Under the pieces are notes generated by a model that saw nothing but the letters and a program-made list of their open reading frames with translations, was not told where the DNA came from and searched no databases. 64,000 nt of DNA from Polaribacter tangerinus (GTDB taxonomy: Bacteria; Bacteroidota; Bacteroidia; Flavobacteriales; Flavobacteriaceae): NCBI RefSeq assembly GCF_038024095.1, contig NZ_CP150668.1, positions 2,480,001 through 2,544,000 on the forward strand. Reading direction: 5' to 3'. A program made the translations under genes and the position numbers. Positions 46,869 to 58,263 of the stretch are shown here, in pieces; position 1 is the first letter of the stretch; each line of letters starts with the position of its first letter.

Positions 46869-46947
46869 AAAAAAAAAGCGACATGTAAATGCCGCTTTAA
46901 ATGTTTTCACAACGGAATAATCCTTATTGTGAATTGATTTCAAATTG
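46869..46947 (-). ncRNA. tracrRNA of the type II-C CRISPR-Cas system
   Basis: Read leftward, divergent from cas9. Plus-strand 46926-46948 is the complement of the anti-repeat and matches the first 23 nt of the crRNA-sense repeat, except a terminal base that still pairs as G-U. After the anti-repeat come a short nexus hairpin (AAGGATTATTCC) and an AT-rich linker, then a terminator hairpin (46875-46898, GCGGCAT/ATGTCGC with one G-U) ending in a run of nine T. A -7 box TATATTTG (46959-46952 read on the minus strand) puts the 5' end at about 46946, exactly at the start of the anti-repeat. Size about 79 nt. Its sense fixes the crRNA direction as minus strand. Confidence 0.9.
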
Positions 46948-46951
46948 TTCT

Positions 46952-46959
46952 CAAATATA
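46952..46959 (-). promoter_or_regulatory. -7 box (TATATTTG) of the tracrRNA
   Basis: A perfect TAnnTTTG on the minus strand, ending 4 nt before the anti-repeat. The -33 region is only AT-rich. Confidence 0.7.
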
Positions 46960-47083
46960 ATAAAAAATTAGTTATTTAACTATTTTTTTTATATTTTTAT
47001 AGAAAATTGCTAAAATAAATTCATTTTACTTAAAATTATATTATCACTTAGCCTTATGTATTAAGGTTAAAAAAAGTTACGTT

Positions 47084-50000
47084 ATGAAAAAAATATTAGG
47101 ATTAGATTTAGGAACCAACTCTATTGGTTGGGCGTTGGTAGCTCAAAATTTTCAAAAAAAAGAAGGAAATATTAAAGGTTTAGGAAGTCGAATTATTCCT
47201 ATGTCCCAAGATATTTTAGGGAAATTTGATGCAGGACAATCACATTCACAAACTTCCGAAAGAACAAGTTACCGAGGTGTTCGACGATTACGACAGCGAA
47301 CTTTATTACGAAGAGAACGCTTACATAGAGTGTTGAATATTTTAAACTTTTTACCCGAGCATTATCAAAAAGCGATTGATTTTGAAAAGCATTTTGGAAA
47401 GTTTAAGCACAACAGTGAAGTTAAATTAAATTATAAAGAAAATTCAGATGGAAAACACGAGTTTTTGTTTATGGAATCATTTAATGAAATGGTTTCAGAC
47501 TTTAAAGCTCTTCATCAAGAAACTAATATACCGTTAGATTGGACGCTATATTACTTGCGTAAAAAAGCACTTACTCATAAAATCACCAAACATGAGTTAG
47601 CTTGGATTTTGTTAAATTTTAACCAAAAAAGAGGATATTATCAATTAAGGGGTGAGGAAGAAGATGACGATTCGGGTAAACAAATAACTTTTGAACGCTT
47701 ATTGGTAACTGAGGTAAAAGACACTGGAGAGGTTTTGAAAAAAACAAATGAACCTTTATATGAGATATTTTTTGAGAATGGTTGGAAATATGATAAGCAA
47801 ACCACTAAGCCCCATAATTGGCTAAATAAGTATAAAGAGTTTATTGTAACTATTAGTACACTAAAAAGTGGTGAGGAAAAAATAACGTATAAAGCTGTGG
47901 ATTCTGAAAAAGACTGGATTGCTATTAAAAAGAAAACAGAGCAAGAAATTGAGCAGCGCAATGTAACTGTGGGAAAATTTATATATGAAACACTGCTTAA
48001 AAATCCATCACAAAAAATAAGAGGTAAGCTTGTTAAAACTATTGAGCGTAAGTTTTATAAAGAAGAATTAAAAAAAAATATAGAAACTCAAATCCAGTTT
48101 CATCCTGCATTGCAAGATGAAAAAATATACACCGCTTGTGTAAATGAGTTGTACCCCAAAAACGTAGCGCACCAAAATGCAATAAAAAATAAAGATTTTG
48201 CATATTTGTTTTTAGAGGATATCATTTTTTATCAACGACCTTTAAAAAGTAAAAAATCTACTATTTCAAATTGTCCTTATGAGCAACGCTATTTTATAAA
48301 AGATGGCATTAAAAATATACAGCCTTTAAAATGTATACCAAAATCACACCCATTATTTCAAGAATTTAGGTTGTGGCAATTTCTACAAAATTTAAAAATC
48401 TACTTAATAGACGATATTGAAAATAACAAAAAAGATGTAGATGTAACACCTACTTTTTTTAATACCGAGCAAGATTGGGTTGCTTTATTTGATTATTTAA
48501 ATACCAAAAAAGATATAGATCAAAAACAGCTTATAGCTTATTTGGTGAAACTTGGAAAAATAAAAAAACTTGAAAAAGAAAATTACCGCTGGAATTATGT
48601 TGAAGACAAAAAGTATCCTGCTAACGAAACTAAAGCCTCATTTTTAAGTAAACTCAATAAAGTGGAAGGATTAGATGCAGTAGCTTTTTTAACCACTGAT
48701 GTAGAATTACATTTATGGCATATAATTTATTCGGTTAATGATATTACAGCCTATGAAAAGGCACTTAAAACATTTGCAAATAAACATCACATAAGAGAAG
48801 ATGCTTTTGTAGCGGCTTTCTTAAAATTTTCACCTTTTAAAAATGAATACGGTGCTTATTCCGAAAAAGCGATAAAGAAATTATTACTTTTAATGCGAAT
48901 GGGTTCCTACTGGAATGAAAATCATATATCCAACGAAGTTAAACTTCGTGTGGAGAGTATTAAAGAGCGTTTAGAAAGTATACAGTATGATGAAGCGGTG
49001 TTTAAAAAAGACTCAAATAATCTGCTACAGCGTATTGCCGATGATGAGGTGCCTAAACAACTTTTAAAAAGTTTTTTAAGCTTTAAAGGTAAAAATCATT
49101 TAAAAGGATTAAATACCTACCAAGCTTGTTACGCTGTTTATGAACGCCACTCCGAGTTAGGTACCATACAGCAATGGCATTCACCACAGGATATTACCAA
49201 TTATTTAAACGAATTTAAGCAACATAGTTTGCGAAATCCTATTGTGGAGCAAGTAGTTACCGAAACGTTACGTGTAGTAAGAGATATTTGGGTGCAATTG
49301 GGTGAAAGTAAAAAAGGTTTTTTTAACCAAATACACTTGGAATTGGGCAGAGAAATGAAAAACTCGGCGAAGAAAAGAGAGACCATTTCCAAACGTAATG
49401 CAGAAAACGAGAAAACAAATACAAGAATAAAAGCACTTTTAGAGGAATTAAAAGCTGAAACTAACGCTGATATTAGGTCTTTTTCGCCTAGTCATCAAGA
49501 AATTTTAAAAATTTACGAAGAAGGTGTATCCCAAAACCCAAATGTTAGTTACGCGAACTTAAGTGAAGACGATGTAAATAAAATTAGAAAAAATAGCGCA
49601 CCCACAAAAGCCGAGATAAATAAGTATAAGCTATGGTTAACACAAGGTTATTTGTCCCCTTATACCGGTGAAATCATTCCGTTAAGTAAATTATTTTCGG
49701 TAGATTATCAAATAGAACACATTATTCCGCAATCGCGCTATTTTGATAACTCAATGAGTAATAAAATTATTTGCGAAAGCGACGTAAACCAGTTAAAAGG
49801 AAGTAAAACTGCCTACGAATTTTTAAAAAGCGAAAAAGGTAGAATTGTAAGCCTTAGCAATGGCAAACAAGTAAAGTTATTTAATTTAGAGCAGTACGAA
49901 AACCACTGTAACCAATATTTTAAAGGTAACCGAACAAAACTTAAAAACCTACTTGCAGAAGAAATACCCGAAGGTTTTATTAATCGCCAGTTAAACGATA

Positions 50001-51692
50001 GTCGTTATATTAGTAAGTTTATCAAAAGCTTGCTTAGTAATATTGTGCGCGAAGAAAACGAAAAAGAAGCTACGGTTAAAAATTTACTACCCGTTAGCGG
50101 TGCGGTAACCTCAAAGTTAAAGCAAGATTGGGGATTAAATGATAAATGGAACGAAATAGTGGCTCCACGATTTATGCGATTAAACGAGCTCACTAAAACT
50201 AACGATTATGGCGAATGGGATAGTAAAATTAATGCTTTTAGAAGTAAAGTACCCAACGAAATAGCAAGTTGTTTTAGTAAAAAGCGAATAGATCATCGCC
50301 ACCATGCTTTAGATGCTTTAGTAATTGCTTGTTGTACGCGTGAGCATTCTAATTACCTTAACTCTTTAAACGCTCAAAAAGAAAATTATGGTTTAAAAGA
50401 CCAATTGTTAATTAAAAACAAAGAAGGTCATTATACCAAACATTTTAAGTTGCCATGGAGTAATTTTACTACAGATGCTAAAAATAACTTAGAGAAAACC
50501 GTAATTAGTTTCAAGCAAAATTTACGTATTATTAATAAAACCAATAATAAAACTTGGCAATGGCAACCGCAGGAAAACGGTACATTTAAAAAAGTATTGG
50601 TAAAGCAAAAAGGACCTGGCCAATCCAATAACAAAACCAATTGGGCAATTAGAAAACCTATGCACAAGGAAACCGTTTCGGGTGCGGTACAAATAAAAAG
50701 ACTTAAAAAAGGCGAACATAATATTGCTAACTATGTAACTACGCCCAACTTAATTGTTAATAAAGCCATACGTAATAAATTGCTTAGGGTAATTGAAGTA
50801 TTTAATAACGATATTAAAAAAGTAAAAAAGCACATAAAAGATAATCCCATACAACTACAAGGTAAAAAAGTAACTAAAGTAAAAGTGTACGAATGGACAC
50901 AAAATGCTACGGCTACACGCGTTGCACTTACCGAAAAGTTTACACGTAAACAATTAAACGCGGTTACCGATAGTGGTGTACGCACCATACTTAATAACCA
51001 TGTAAAAATGTATGTTAATGAAAAGCAAGAGGAACAATTTAACCTAGCTTTTAATACCGATGGTAATGAGGCATTAAATAATAACATTGTTCGCCTTAAT
51101 AACGGAAAAAAACATCAGCCTATATACAAAGTAAGATTGTATGAAGAAGGTAGTAAGTTTAAAGTGGGCGAAACCGGAAATAAAACTTCTAAATATGTAG
51201 AAGCCGCAAAAGGGACTAACTTATTTTTTGCTATTTATTATAATGAAGAAAAGCAAAAAAGAGTGTATGAAACCATACCATTAGATAAAGTAATAGCACA
51301 CCAAAAACAAACGGCTAACATACCACAAAATGAGAAGTTGCTCATACAGCCCGATTATACCAAAGGAAAGTTTTTGTTTTCGCTATCGCCTAATGACTTG
51401 GTGTATGTGCCTACCGAAGAAGAAATACTTAATAACAACTTAGTTGATTTTAGTAATTTATCACCCGAGCAAGTAGGACGAATTTATAAAATGGTGAGCT
51501 CAACTGGAGCAGAATGTCATTTTATAAATAATCATATATCTAAATTAATTAAGAGCTATGACTCAAAAACCAAAATTGGAGAGTTTGGAAGCTTAAATAA
51601 GTCTGAATTATCATATGATGATAGTAGAATAAAAGAACGCTGTTGGAAACTAGAAGTAAATCGTTTGGGTAAAGTAGTAAAAGTGCTAGCTA

Positions 51693-51700
<8 letters not shown>
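47084..51700 (+). CDS. cas9: Cas9 endonuclease, type II-C
   Basis: 1538 residues, in the large size class of Bacteroidota Cas9. The RuvC-I motif is ILGLDLGTNSIGWAL with Asp8. The arginine-rich bridge helix follows (RGVRRLRQRTLLRRERLHR). RuvC-II has Glu753 in IHLELGREMK, the HNH centre is His879 in YQIEHIIPQSRYFDNSMSNK, and RuvC-III has His1073/His1074 and Asp1077 in DHRHHALDALVIACC. All nuclease residues are present, so it should cut both strands of target DNA guided by crRNA:tracrRNA. A small inverted repeat (CCTTA/TAAGG, 47052-47066) lies just upstream of the start. Its stop overlaps cas1 by 8 bp. Confidence 0.98.
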
Positions 51701-52932
<1,232 letters not shown>

Positions 52933-53065
52933 TTTGTATTCATTTTAAAATAAGAACAATAAAAATAGTTATTTTAACAATAATAGGAGGTCGTAGAAAT
53001 ATAAAAATGAGTAAAAATTTTATCTACAAATTAAAAATCCTGTAATTTTTATAATTCTAAAAAAG

Positions 53066-53103
53066 AATCCCAAAGTATTGATTTTACTCAATATTTTGGG
53101 ATT
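53066..53103 (-). terminator. Hairpin between cas2 and the array; terminator for leftward crRNA transcripts
   Basis: AATCCCAAAGTATTGA (53066-53081) and TCAATATTTTGGGATT (53088-53103) form a 16-bp stem with one G-U pair and a 6-nt loop. The U-run expected of a terminator (CTTTTTTAG) occurs only on the minus strand, and the first repeat begins 3 bp to the right. It is thus placed to end transcripts running out of the array toward cas2. Confidence 0.75.
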
Positions 53104-53106
53104 GAC

Positions 53107-54660
53107 CTTGTGATTGCTCACGTAAAGATATAATTTGAAATCAATTCACAACCTAAAATTTCTTGTGTTCTAATGCATCCGCCTTGTGATTGCTCACGTA
53201 AAGATATAATTTGAAATCAATTCACAACCTAATTCATCAATAACATTCGCAGCGGTTACTTGTGATTGCTCACGTAAAGATATAATTTGAAATCAATTCA
53301 CAACAACCAATTTCCCTTAGCTTCGGTTACAATTCTTGTGATTGCTCACGTAAAGATATAATTTGAAATCAATTCACAACTTATTTGGGTGTCTTCCGTT
53401 ATTAGGCATACTTGTGATTGCTCACGTAAAGATATAATTTGAAATCAATTCACAACCCTTTCGGTAAGTGTTATAAATTGAGTAATCTTGTGATTGCTCA
53501 CGTAAAGATACAATTTGAAATCAATTCACAACTGACAGAACCTATAATAGAAACACCTTGAGCTTGTGATTGCTCACGTAAAGATACAATTTGAAATCAA
53601 TTCACAACAATAATTGTTTATTTTCATTGTTTAATAATCTTGTGATTGCTCACGTAAAGATACAATTTGAAATCAATTCACAACCATTCTACTGTTATCC
53701 ATCCTTTATTAACTCTTGTGATTGCTCACGTAAAGATACAATTTGAAATCAATTCACAACACTCTATTTCTTTACTATCAATTGTAATTACTTGTGATTG
53801 CTCACGTAAAGATACAATTTGAAATCAATTCACAACCTAAAACCTCTTGTGTTCTAATGCATCCGCCTTGTGATTGCTCACGTAAAGATACAATTTGAAA
53901 TCAATTCACAAAGGTTCCATTTTTTTGTTTCTATATTACTTCCTTGTGATTGCTCACGTAAAGATACAATTTGAAATCAATTCACAACTTCGGGGTCGAG
54001 AGAGAAAAAATAAATATTCTTGTGATTGCTCACGTAAAGATACAATTTGAAATCAATTCACAACTAATTTAAATTTATTTCTTTTTATTCCGTACTTGTG
54101 ATTGCTCACGTAAAGATACAATTTGAAATCAATTCACAACGAAGTTGATTTTATAGGTTTTACTCTAACTCTTGTGATTGCTCACGTAAAGATACAATTT
54201 GAAATCAATTCACAACATTCCTTGACTGTATTATCGCGAATTGTGGCTTGTGATTGCTCACGTAAAGATACAATTTGAAATCAATTCACAACCTTTCGCT
54301 CTCTCATCATTCTTTAAAACATCTTGTGATTGCTCACGTAAAGATACAATTTGAAATCAATTCACAACCATCGAACTTGAATTCTAACTTCTCAGCCTCT
54401 TGTGATTGCTCACGTAAAGATACAATTTGAAATCAATTCACAACACTTATTTAATTTCTTCTTGACTACTAATACTTGTGATTGCTCACGTAAAGATACA
54501 ATTTGAAATCAATTCACAACTTAGTCCAGAATAATCGTTTTTTTTTTGATCTTGTGATTGCTCACGTAAAAATACAATTTGAAATCAATTCACAACGAAT
54601 ATGTGTCTGATGGTATGGAAGGTGGTCTTGTGATTGCTCACGTAAAGATACAATTTGAAA
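53107..54660 (-). CRISPR. Type II-C CRISPR array, 21 repeats (last truncated) and 20 spacers
   Basis: Repeats of 46 bp begin at 53107 and recur every 76 bp exactly, to 54627; all 20 spacers are 30 bp. In crRNA sense (minus strand) the repeat begins GTTGTGAATTGATTTCAAAT and ends GCAATCACAAG, with TTGTGA/TCACAA inverted ends. Its first 23 nt pair with the tracrRNA. Repeats 1-5 (left) differ from 6-21 by one base (repeat position 22, G to A in crRNA sense). Repeat 11 has a changed terminal base, repeat 20 one substitution, and repeat 21 is cut to 34 bp at 54660, next to the DUF1853 gene. Each repeat holds TTG-N18-TATCTTTA, a near-consensus promoter directed into the adjoining spacer. Spacers 1 and 10 are near copies. 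Confidence 0.98.
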
Positions 54661-54666
54661 CTTGCG

Positions 54667-55476
54667 TTACCACCAAACTAAAAAGAATTTTTGCAAATTA
54701 CCATTTTTATGTTTCAACCAGCACATAGGAGAAAAATTATTCTCTAAATAGGTTTTTACGGTTGTTTTAAATTGGTCTGTAGACAACCAGTTAACATTGG
54801 TATGTGGAGAAATTAACCAGTTTTTTTTGGTTGGAATATAAAATTTACATTCAGTAAAGTGTTGTAAATCGTCCATACCACAGTAAAAACCTACAATACA
54901 ATGGCTGTTAATTTTCTTTAAAATAGGTTTTTTACTAAAAAGAGGTGTAAAAAGTTGTGCTTTAAAGTATACTTGCTGCTTTATAGTTTCTAAAGGTATT
55001 TTTATTGACTTTAAAAAGTCTTTAGCAGGTAATGTTTTTATAACTGGCAATTGTTTGCTACTAAGTTTATCAATTTTTTCCGATAAAGAATCCTTTTTGT
55101 TTGGTCCAATAAATTGATCTATTTCATCGGTTCCGGCATTTTTATCATACAAATAAAACTTATAAATTATTTCTAAATGAATCGGAGTGTTGTGCTGTGA
55201 TAACAAACAATCTAACTCTCCAATTGTCCTTTTTTGATCTTGTAATTGAACATTTTCGGCTATGATAGTACAATTTTTATTTTGTGATATTTGATGAGAC
55301 ACAAAGCGTTCTATGTATTTGCCTAACCGTAATTTTTCATTAATATTAAATGTAAATTTTGTTTGGTGTGTTTCAATTTCAAATTGTGTTAAACCGCCAA
55401 CAGCATCACCTTTCCACAAACATGGTGTTTTTAGGTAGCCTATATATTGTAGTTGAATGTTGGCGTTATTATGCAT
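54667..55476 (-). CDS. DUF1853 family protein
   Basis: 269 residues. The DUF1853 pattern is recognisable: RLGKYIERFVSHQI, NVQLQDQKRTIGELDCLL, HLEIIYKFYLYDKN, FIGPNKKDSLSEKIDKL and HKNGNLQKFFLVWW at the end. ELD and HLE/K spacing recall a PD-(D/E)XK-type nuclease core, but this is only a resemblance. The truncated CRISPR repeat ends 6 bp beyond its stop codon. I see no sign that it belongs to the CRISPR system; the array seems to have been placed beside it. Confidence 0.75.
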   Translation of the reverse strand: MHNNANIQLQYIGYLKTPCLWKGDAVGGLTQFEIETHQTKFTFNINEKLRLGKYIERFVSHQISQNKNCTIIAENVQLQDQKRTIGELDCLLSQHNTPIHLEIIYKFYLYDKNAGTDEIDQFIGPNKKDSLSEKIDKLSSKQLPVIKTLPAKDFLKSIKIPLETIKQQVYFKAQLFTPLFSKKPILKKINSHCIVGFYCGMDDLQHFTECKFYIPTKKNWLISPHTNVNWLSTDQFKTTVKTYLENNFSPMCWLKHKNGNLQKFFLVWW

Positions 55477-55642
55477 AGTAATTTCTAAAATAAAAGAGGG
55501 TGTTCCTGTTTCACCTACGAAACAAATTTACTCTTATTTAAAAACAATACATCAGTAATTACTGTTTTTAAAGGCTATTTTAAAATAAGGAATGCAAACC
55601 ACTAATATTTTTGTAATTTTAACCTTTTTAAAAGGATTAATT

Positions 55643-56317
55643 ATGCAGCTAAAAAAATCTACTTTTACATATTTAAAAGAATTACATCAAAATAATAATA
55701 GAGAGTGGTTTGCAGCTACAAAAGAAGAGTATGTGAATGCCCAAAAAAATGCCAAAGAGTTATTTTCTGCCATTCATTTAAACCTACAAAAGCACGACGA
55801 TATTGAAAAGTCTAAAATGATGCGAATATATCGAGATGTGCGTTTTTCGAAAGACAAAACACCATACAAAGCACACTTTGCCAATTCCTATAGCAGACTA
55901 GGTAAGGAGTTAAGAGGAGGTTACTTTTTAAGAATAAGGCCGGGAGAGAGTTTTTTAGCAGGTGGTTTTTGGGAACCTAATAAAGAGGATTTATATCGAA
56001 TTCGTCAAGAAATAGCGTTGGATGCATCTGAAATAAAAGAAATTTTAGCGGCAAAGGAGTTTCAAAAATACTTCGGAGGAAAGTTTGAGAGCTTTTCTGA
56101 GCTTAAAACTGCTCCTCGAGGTTTCGATAAAGAGCATCCAGAGGTGTCACTATTGCGTAAAAAAGGATTTATAGCTTCTAGAAGTTTTACAGATGCAGAG
56201 GTATTGTCTTCCTCTTTTATCGAAGAGGTTGATAAAAGCTTTAGAGCACTAAGACCTTTTTTTAATTTATTTAGCGATATTTTAACAACAAATTTAAACG
56301 GAGAATCTATTTTGTAA
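55643..56317 (+). CDS. DUF2461 / TIGR02453 family protein
   Basis: Start set at ATG 55643 (MQLKKSTFTYLKELHQNNNR), because family members begin with this block; the frame is open 17 codons further upstream without matching sequence. About 224 residues. Family motifs: NREWFAATKEEYVNA, IYRDVRFSKDKTPYKAHFAN, GGYFLRIRPGESFLAGGFWE and RGFDKEHPEVSLLRKKGFIA. Function unknown in the family. Confidence 0.82.
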   Translation: MQLKKSTFTYLKELHQNNNREWFAATKEEYVNAQKNAKELFSAIHLNLQKHDDIEKSKMMRIYRDVRFSKDKTPYKAHFANSYSRLGKELRGGYFLRIRPGESFLAGGFWEPNKEDLYRIRQEIALDASEIKEILAAKEFQKYFGGKFESFSELKTAPRGFDKEHPEVSLLRKKGFIASRSFTDAEVLSSSFIEEVDKSFRALRPFFNLFSDILTTNLNGESIL

Positions 56318-56319
56318 AA

Positions 56320-57669
56320 TTACTGTTGGTTGTTTTTTAAATTTTTAGAAACTTCAATTTTTAATACAACTACGGTAATAATGGTAGACAGCACATCTGC
56401 TATAGGAAAAGACCACCAAACACCTGCAACACCATAATAAATAGGTAGAAAGTAAGCAAGAGGAACTAAAAAGATACCTTGTTTTAATAGGGTTAATACG
56501 AGTGCCGGGAATGCTTTTCCTGCCGCCTGAAAGTAGGCTGCACCAATTAATTGTAGGGTTACAATAGGAGTCGCCATAAAAACAATAAGCATGGCAGTGG
56601 GTGTTCGCTCTAATAAAATGGCATCATTGGTAAATATCCAAATTACTTGTTCTTTAAATAAAAGCAATACTACAAAAATTAGGGAGCCTAAAAGAGTTCC
56701 AAAATAAATAGATTTTTTGATGGTTTCTTTTACTCGTTCGTTATTTTCTGCACCAATATTGTAGCCGGCTACGGGTAAAAATCCTTGAGAAACTCCCATA
56801 ATAGGAGAGTAGGCAAACATCATTACTCGATTAATAATTCCGAATATTGCAATAGAAATTTCACCTCCATAAGTAAAAAGCGAATAATTTAGCACAATCA
56901 TTAGTAAACTAATAGCACCTTGCCTTACAATGGTAACTCCTCCTAACTTTGTTATTTCTGTTACAATTTTAAAGTCGAGTTTAAAATTTTTAGGAATTAT
57001 TTTTAGTTCACTCTTAGAAGACAAGAAAAAGAACAAAATGTAGAGTCCACAACTTGCAAATGAAATGGAAGTTGCCAAACCTGCGCCCCACATACCCCAA
57101 TTAAAAATTTTTATAAAAAGAATATCTAATAAAATATTTAGTACAGCAGGAATCATCATTGCATACATCGCAAATTTGGGTTTTCCTTCTGCTCTAATAT
57201 TTGGGTTTCCCATCATGGCAAATGCTAAAAAGGGCACCCCATAAATTATCACACTAAAGTAAGTAGTAGCAATTGGTAAAATGTTTCCTTTTGCACCAAA
57301 TAAGTGCAATATGGACTCGCTGTAAACGGTACCTAAAACAACAAATAAAAGCGATAAAATAGTAGTTAAGGCAATTTGATTTCCGAATGTTAAGAATGCT
57401 TTTTCAGAATTGTTTGCTCCCAAAGCTCTAGAAATTATAGAGCTTCCACCAATTCCAATTCCCATTCCAATAGAAGAAATTAAAAACGCAATGGGTAGCA
57501 CAACTGTTATTGCCGCAATTGCTAATACTCCAATCCACTGACCTACAAAAATAGTATCAACAATCATGTTTAAAGACATTACAAGTATTCCTATGGTAGC
57601 AGGAACGGCTTGTTTAACTAGTAGTTTACTAATTTTTTGAGTACCTAAATCGTTTGCTAATTTGTTCAT
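56320..57669 (-). CDS. MATE-family multidrug/cation efflux transporter
   Basis: 449 residues with about 12 membrane helices in two repeated halves. MATE elements: LVKQAVPATIGILVMSLNMI, VDTIFVGQWIG, IGIGGSSIISRALGANNSEK and GFLPVAGYNIGAENNERVKE. It exports cationic compounds using a Na+ or H+ gradient. It is convergent with the DUF2461 gene (3 bp gap). Confidence 0.9.
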   Translation of the reverse strand: MNKLANDLGTQKISKLLVKQAVPATIGILVMSLNMIVDTIFVGQWIGVLAIAAITVVLPIAFLISSIGMGIGIGGSSIISRALGANNSEKAFLTFGNQIALTTILSLLFVVLGTVYSESILHLFGAKGNILPIATTYFSVIIYGVPFLAFAMMGNPNIRAEGKPKFAMYAMMIPAVLNILLDILFIKIFNWGMWGAGLATSISFASCGLYILFFFLSSKSELKIIPKNFKLDFKIVTEITKLGGVTIVRQGAISLLMIVLNYSLFTYGGEISIAIFGIINRVMMFAYSPIMGVSQGFLPVAGYNIGAENNERVKETIKKSIYFGTLLGSLIFVVLLLFKEQVIWIFTNDAILLERTPTAMLIVFMATPIVTLQLIGAAYFQAAGKAFPALVLTLLKQGIFLVPLAYFLPIYYGVAGVWWSFPIADVLSTIITVVVLKIEVSKNLKNNQQ

Positions 57670-57770
57670 ATAAGTTTTGCAAAGTAACTAATTTATGAAA
57701 GCATTTTTTTAAATGATGCATCAATAATTACTATAGAACTATTAGAATTTATAAGTTTGTAAAAAAAAAG

Positions 57771-58166
57771 ATGCACAATATTTTTCAGGTTACAATTAAG
57801 GTTACAAAAAAAGACATTGATACTTTACATCATGTAAACAATGCCGTGTATGTAAAGTGGATGGATATGGTTGCTTATAAACATTGGGCTTTTTTAACAA
57901 ACGGTGTTACAGTAAGTGATTGTGTTTGGGTGGTTATGAAACACGAAATAGCGTATTTAAAACCCGCATTTTTAGGGGATGAAATAACAGTTAAAACTTG
58001 GGTTGGCAATACACAAGGTTTTAAATCTGAGAGATTAATGGAGTTTTATAAAGAGGATGTGCTTTTAGTAACGGCAAAAACTACGTGGGGTATGTTAAGT
58101 GCATCTACTAACAAACCCAAAAGAATAAACAAAGATGTATATGCAGTTTTATATCCTGAAAGTTGA
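57771..58166 (+). CDS. Acyl-CoA thioesterase, 4-hydroxybenzoyl-CoA thioesterase (hotdog) family
   Basis: 131 residues. The hotdog signature VTKKDIDTLHHVNNAVYVKW has the DxxxHVNN motif; the usual catalytic Asp is at DIDTLHHVNN. VVMKHEIAYLKPAFLGDEIT is the second conserved block. The substrate is unknown. Confidence 0.85.
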   Translation: MHNIFQVTIKVTKKDIDTLHHVNNAVYVKWMDMVAYKHWAFLTNGVTVSDCVWVVMKHEIAYLKPAFLGDEITVKTWVGNTQGFKSERLMEFYKEDVLLVTAKTTWGMLSASTNKPKRINKDVYAVLYPES

Positions 58167-58210
58167 TTTTTTTTTACACAAATTATCACTTAAATAATAT
58201 CTAAAAACCT

Positions 58211-58243
58211 TTGTCTTTATTAAAACCATAAAAAGTATCTTTG
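58211..58243 (+). promoter_or_regulatory. Promoter of the DEAD-box helicase gene
   Basis: TTG at 58211-58213 and TATCTTTG at 58236-58243, 22 bp apart, a full Bacteroidota-type promoter 21 bp before the ATG. Confidence 0.6.
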
Positions 58244-58263
58244 CAAAAAAAAACAGAAATATA

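Noticed and set aside
46926..46948. Lone CRISPR-repeat-like sequence upstream of cas9
   Set aside because: Not a stray repeat: only the anti-repeat part matches, and it is followed by a nexus and terminator, so it is the tracrRNA.
52933..53106. A possible csn2 or cas4 remnant between cas2 and the array
   Set aside because: Only 174 bp, holding a hairpin and AT-rich sequence; no coding frame. Subtype II-C stands.
54965..54974. Third copy of AAGTATACTT
   Set aside because: Inside the DUF1853 coding sequence and single; expected by chance at about this frequency in AT-rich DNA.
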